Shown here: in pieces, positions 5,152 to 5,793 of the stretch | Numbering within the stretch: the stretch's first letter is position 1 | Layout: every line of letters starts with the position of its first letter | Source of the DNA: Chlamydiia bacterium | GTDB lineage: Bacteria > Chlamydiota > Chlamydiia > Chlamydiales > FEN-1388 | Assembly (NCBI GenBank): GCA_003170575.1 | Contig: PMZB01000126.1 | Coordinates: forward strand, 1 to 5,793 | Direction of reading: 5' to 3' | DNA length: 5,793 bases | Program-made: the position numbers and the translations under genes | Notes under the pieces: model-generated | Databases searched by the model: none | The model's input: only the letters and a program-made list of their open reading frames with translations | Told to the model about the DNA's origin: nothing

Positions 5152-5793
5152 TCAGGCTAGTGCTCTAATATCATGATGTGAAAGATTTGCTTGAGGTTTA
5201 ACTTCAAAAAACCGAACAGTTTTTTTCCATGCAGCAACTATTCCCTGTTCGACCACTATCCAAGACTGTTCTAAGGTTTGGCCTAGGGGTGTAAAAATAT
5301 TTCTATATACCGCGCCTGGTATATTTATAAGATATCCTGCAAAAGATGAAATCCCCCTTCCTATTGGCTTTAATACAACTTCTTCCGTCCAGTTAGCTAG
5401 AAGGGCGAATTTTGCTCTCATTATAGCCTGTCGTTCCTGAATTTTTTTGTGAAGGAAGATTAGCCCTCTTCCTAAAGGGGTCAAGAGACGATCATAGATT
5501 GTCTGTCCGATGGGCCTTAAGACTTCATTGTACGCGATTAGGGGGATCGTAATAAATATTGTTTTGGGTATCGTCACAAAAACGAAACTGCCAATTGGTT
5601 TAAGAAGCCATTCCCAGGTTGTTATGGCGGCGGGACGAATAACATGTTCCCACACAGCCTTTGGGATTGTAATGAACATAGTTTTCGCAGTCCACGAGAT
5701 TGCCTTGCCGATAGGTGTAAGCACTTTTGAATAGATAAAATCTGCTGTCCATGAAATCGCCCGGCCAATAGGTACGAGAATATGTTCCCACAC
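5152..5793 (-). CDS. Repetitive P-[IL]-G motif protein, N-terminus beyond the window (partial)
   Basis: The last 213 residues of a protein on the minus strand, ending in TGA at 5154-5152. I do not recognise a family. The visible part is made of hydrophobic, aromatic-rich segments carrying [LVI]-x-P-[IL]-G-[RKQ] motifs with prolines at residues 8, 27, 54 (degenerate, P-A-A), 66, 94, 106, 143 and 169 counted from the window edge, interleaved with [IV]-x-I-P motifs at 41-44, 73-76, 81-84 and 156-159. Residues 111-134 form a charged helix-like insert, and the tail 189-213 is polar (K-K-T-V-R and a H-H-D). The alternation of hydrophobic and basic residues suggests amphipathic helices lying on a membrane, or short hairpin segments, but this is inference. 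The GTG at the very edge encodes the V of a repeated V-W-E-H unit, so the gene surely extends beyond the window. It converges on gene 3 with one base between stops. Confidence 0.75.
   Translation of the reverse strand: MWEHILVPIGRAISWTADFIYSKVLTPIGKAISWTAKTMFITIPKAVWEHVIRPAAITTWEWLLKPIGSFVFVTIPKTIFITIPLIAYNEVLRPIGQTIYDRLLTPLGRGLIFLHKKIQERQAIMRAKFALLANWTEEVVLKPIGRGISSFAGYLINIPGAVYRNIFTPLGQTLEQSWIVVEQGIVAAWKKTVRFFEVKPQANLSHHDIRALA
5269..5793 (-). repeat. Degenerate P-[IL]-G protein repeats in gene 4
   Basis: Eight copies of a short module [WYV]-x2-[VIL]-[VIL]-x-P-[IL]-G-[RKQS]-x-[IVL] are present (one degenerate). Spacing between prolines is 19, 27, 12, 28, 12, 37 and 26 residues, so a pair of modules (12 + about 28) recurs about every 40 residues. 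DNA traces remain: ATGTTCCCACAC occurs at 5644-5655 and again at 5782-5793, and GTCCA at 5690-5694 and 5747-5751 starts two similar stretches 57 bases (19 codons) apart. Differences sit largely at synonymous positions, pointing to older duplication. Confidence 0.8.

Noticed and set aside
5791..5793. GTG at the right edge as the true start of gene 4
   Set aside because: It encodes the V of a V-W-E-H unit that recurs at 5644-5655 within the gene, and no leader can be seen; it is most likely internal.

Overview
The window looks like a piece of a moderately AT-rich bacterial genome from a host-associated, probably intracellular lineage. My best guess is the Chlamydiota (environmental chlamydiae), because a very long exported MORN-variant repeat protein, an ankyrin-repeat protein of effector type and a small YbjN/secretion-chaperone-like protein occur side by side. 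This is an inference from gene content; there is no rRNA or core marker here, and other intracellular groups are possible.

Layout. Positions 1-81 hold a short leader with an extended -10 promoter-like element. Gene 1 (82-2364, +) encodes a 760-residue protein with a Sec signal peptide, followed by 26 consecutive MORN_2-type repeats that can be tiled without gaps apart from one 11-residue linker. A 54-bp gap follows. It contains an inverted repeat whose 3' arm carries the Shine-Dalgarno sequence of gene 2, with a promoter-like element overlapping the 5' arm and loop. Gene 2 (2419-4398, +) encodes a 659-residue multidomain protein: a hydrophobic N-terminal segment, a low-complexity linker, a methyltransferase-like Rossmann domain and C-terminal ankyrin repeats. 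A 218-bp AT-rich gap (4399-4616) holds a weak terminator candidate and a promoter with a perfect TTGACA -35 box. Gene 3 (4617-5150, +) encodes a 177-residue YbjN-like protein. Gene 4 (5152-5793, -) converges on gene 3 with one base between stop codons. It runs off the right edge and encodes a repetitive protein built on a P-[IL]-G motif that I do not recognise.

How the genes might work together. No metabolic pathway is visible. Gene 1 is exported at least to the periplasm. Gene 2 has no Sec signal but has the architecture of a host-directed effector. Gene 3 has the size and apparent fold of a small chaperone or YbjN protein. An effector-plus-chaperone reading of genes 2 and 3 is tempting but not proved, since gene 3 has its own promoter. 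The two observations most worth following are the hairpin that can mask the gene 2 ribosome binding site in read-through transcripts only, and the two-tier P-[IL]-G repeat of gene 4.
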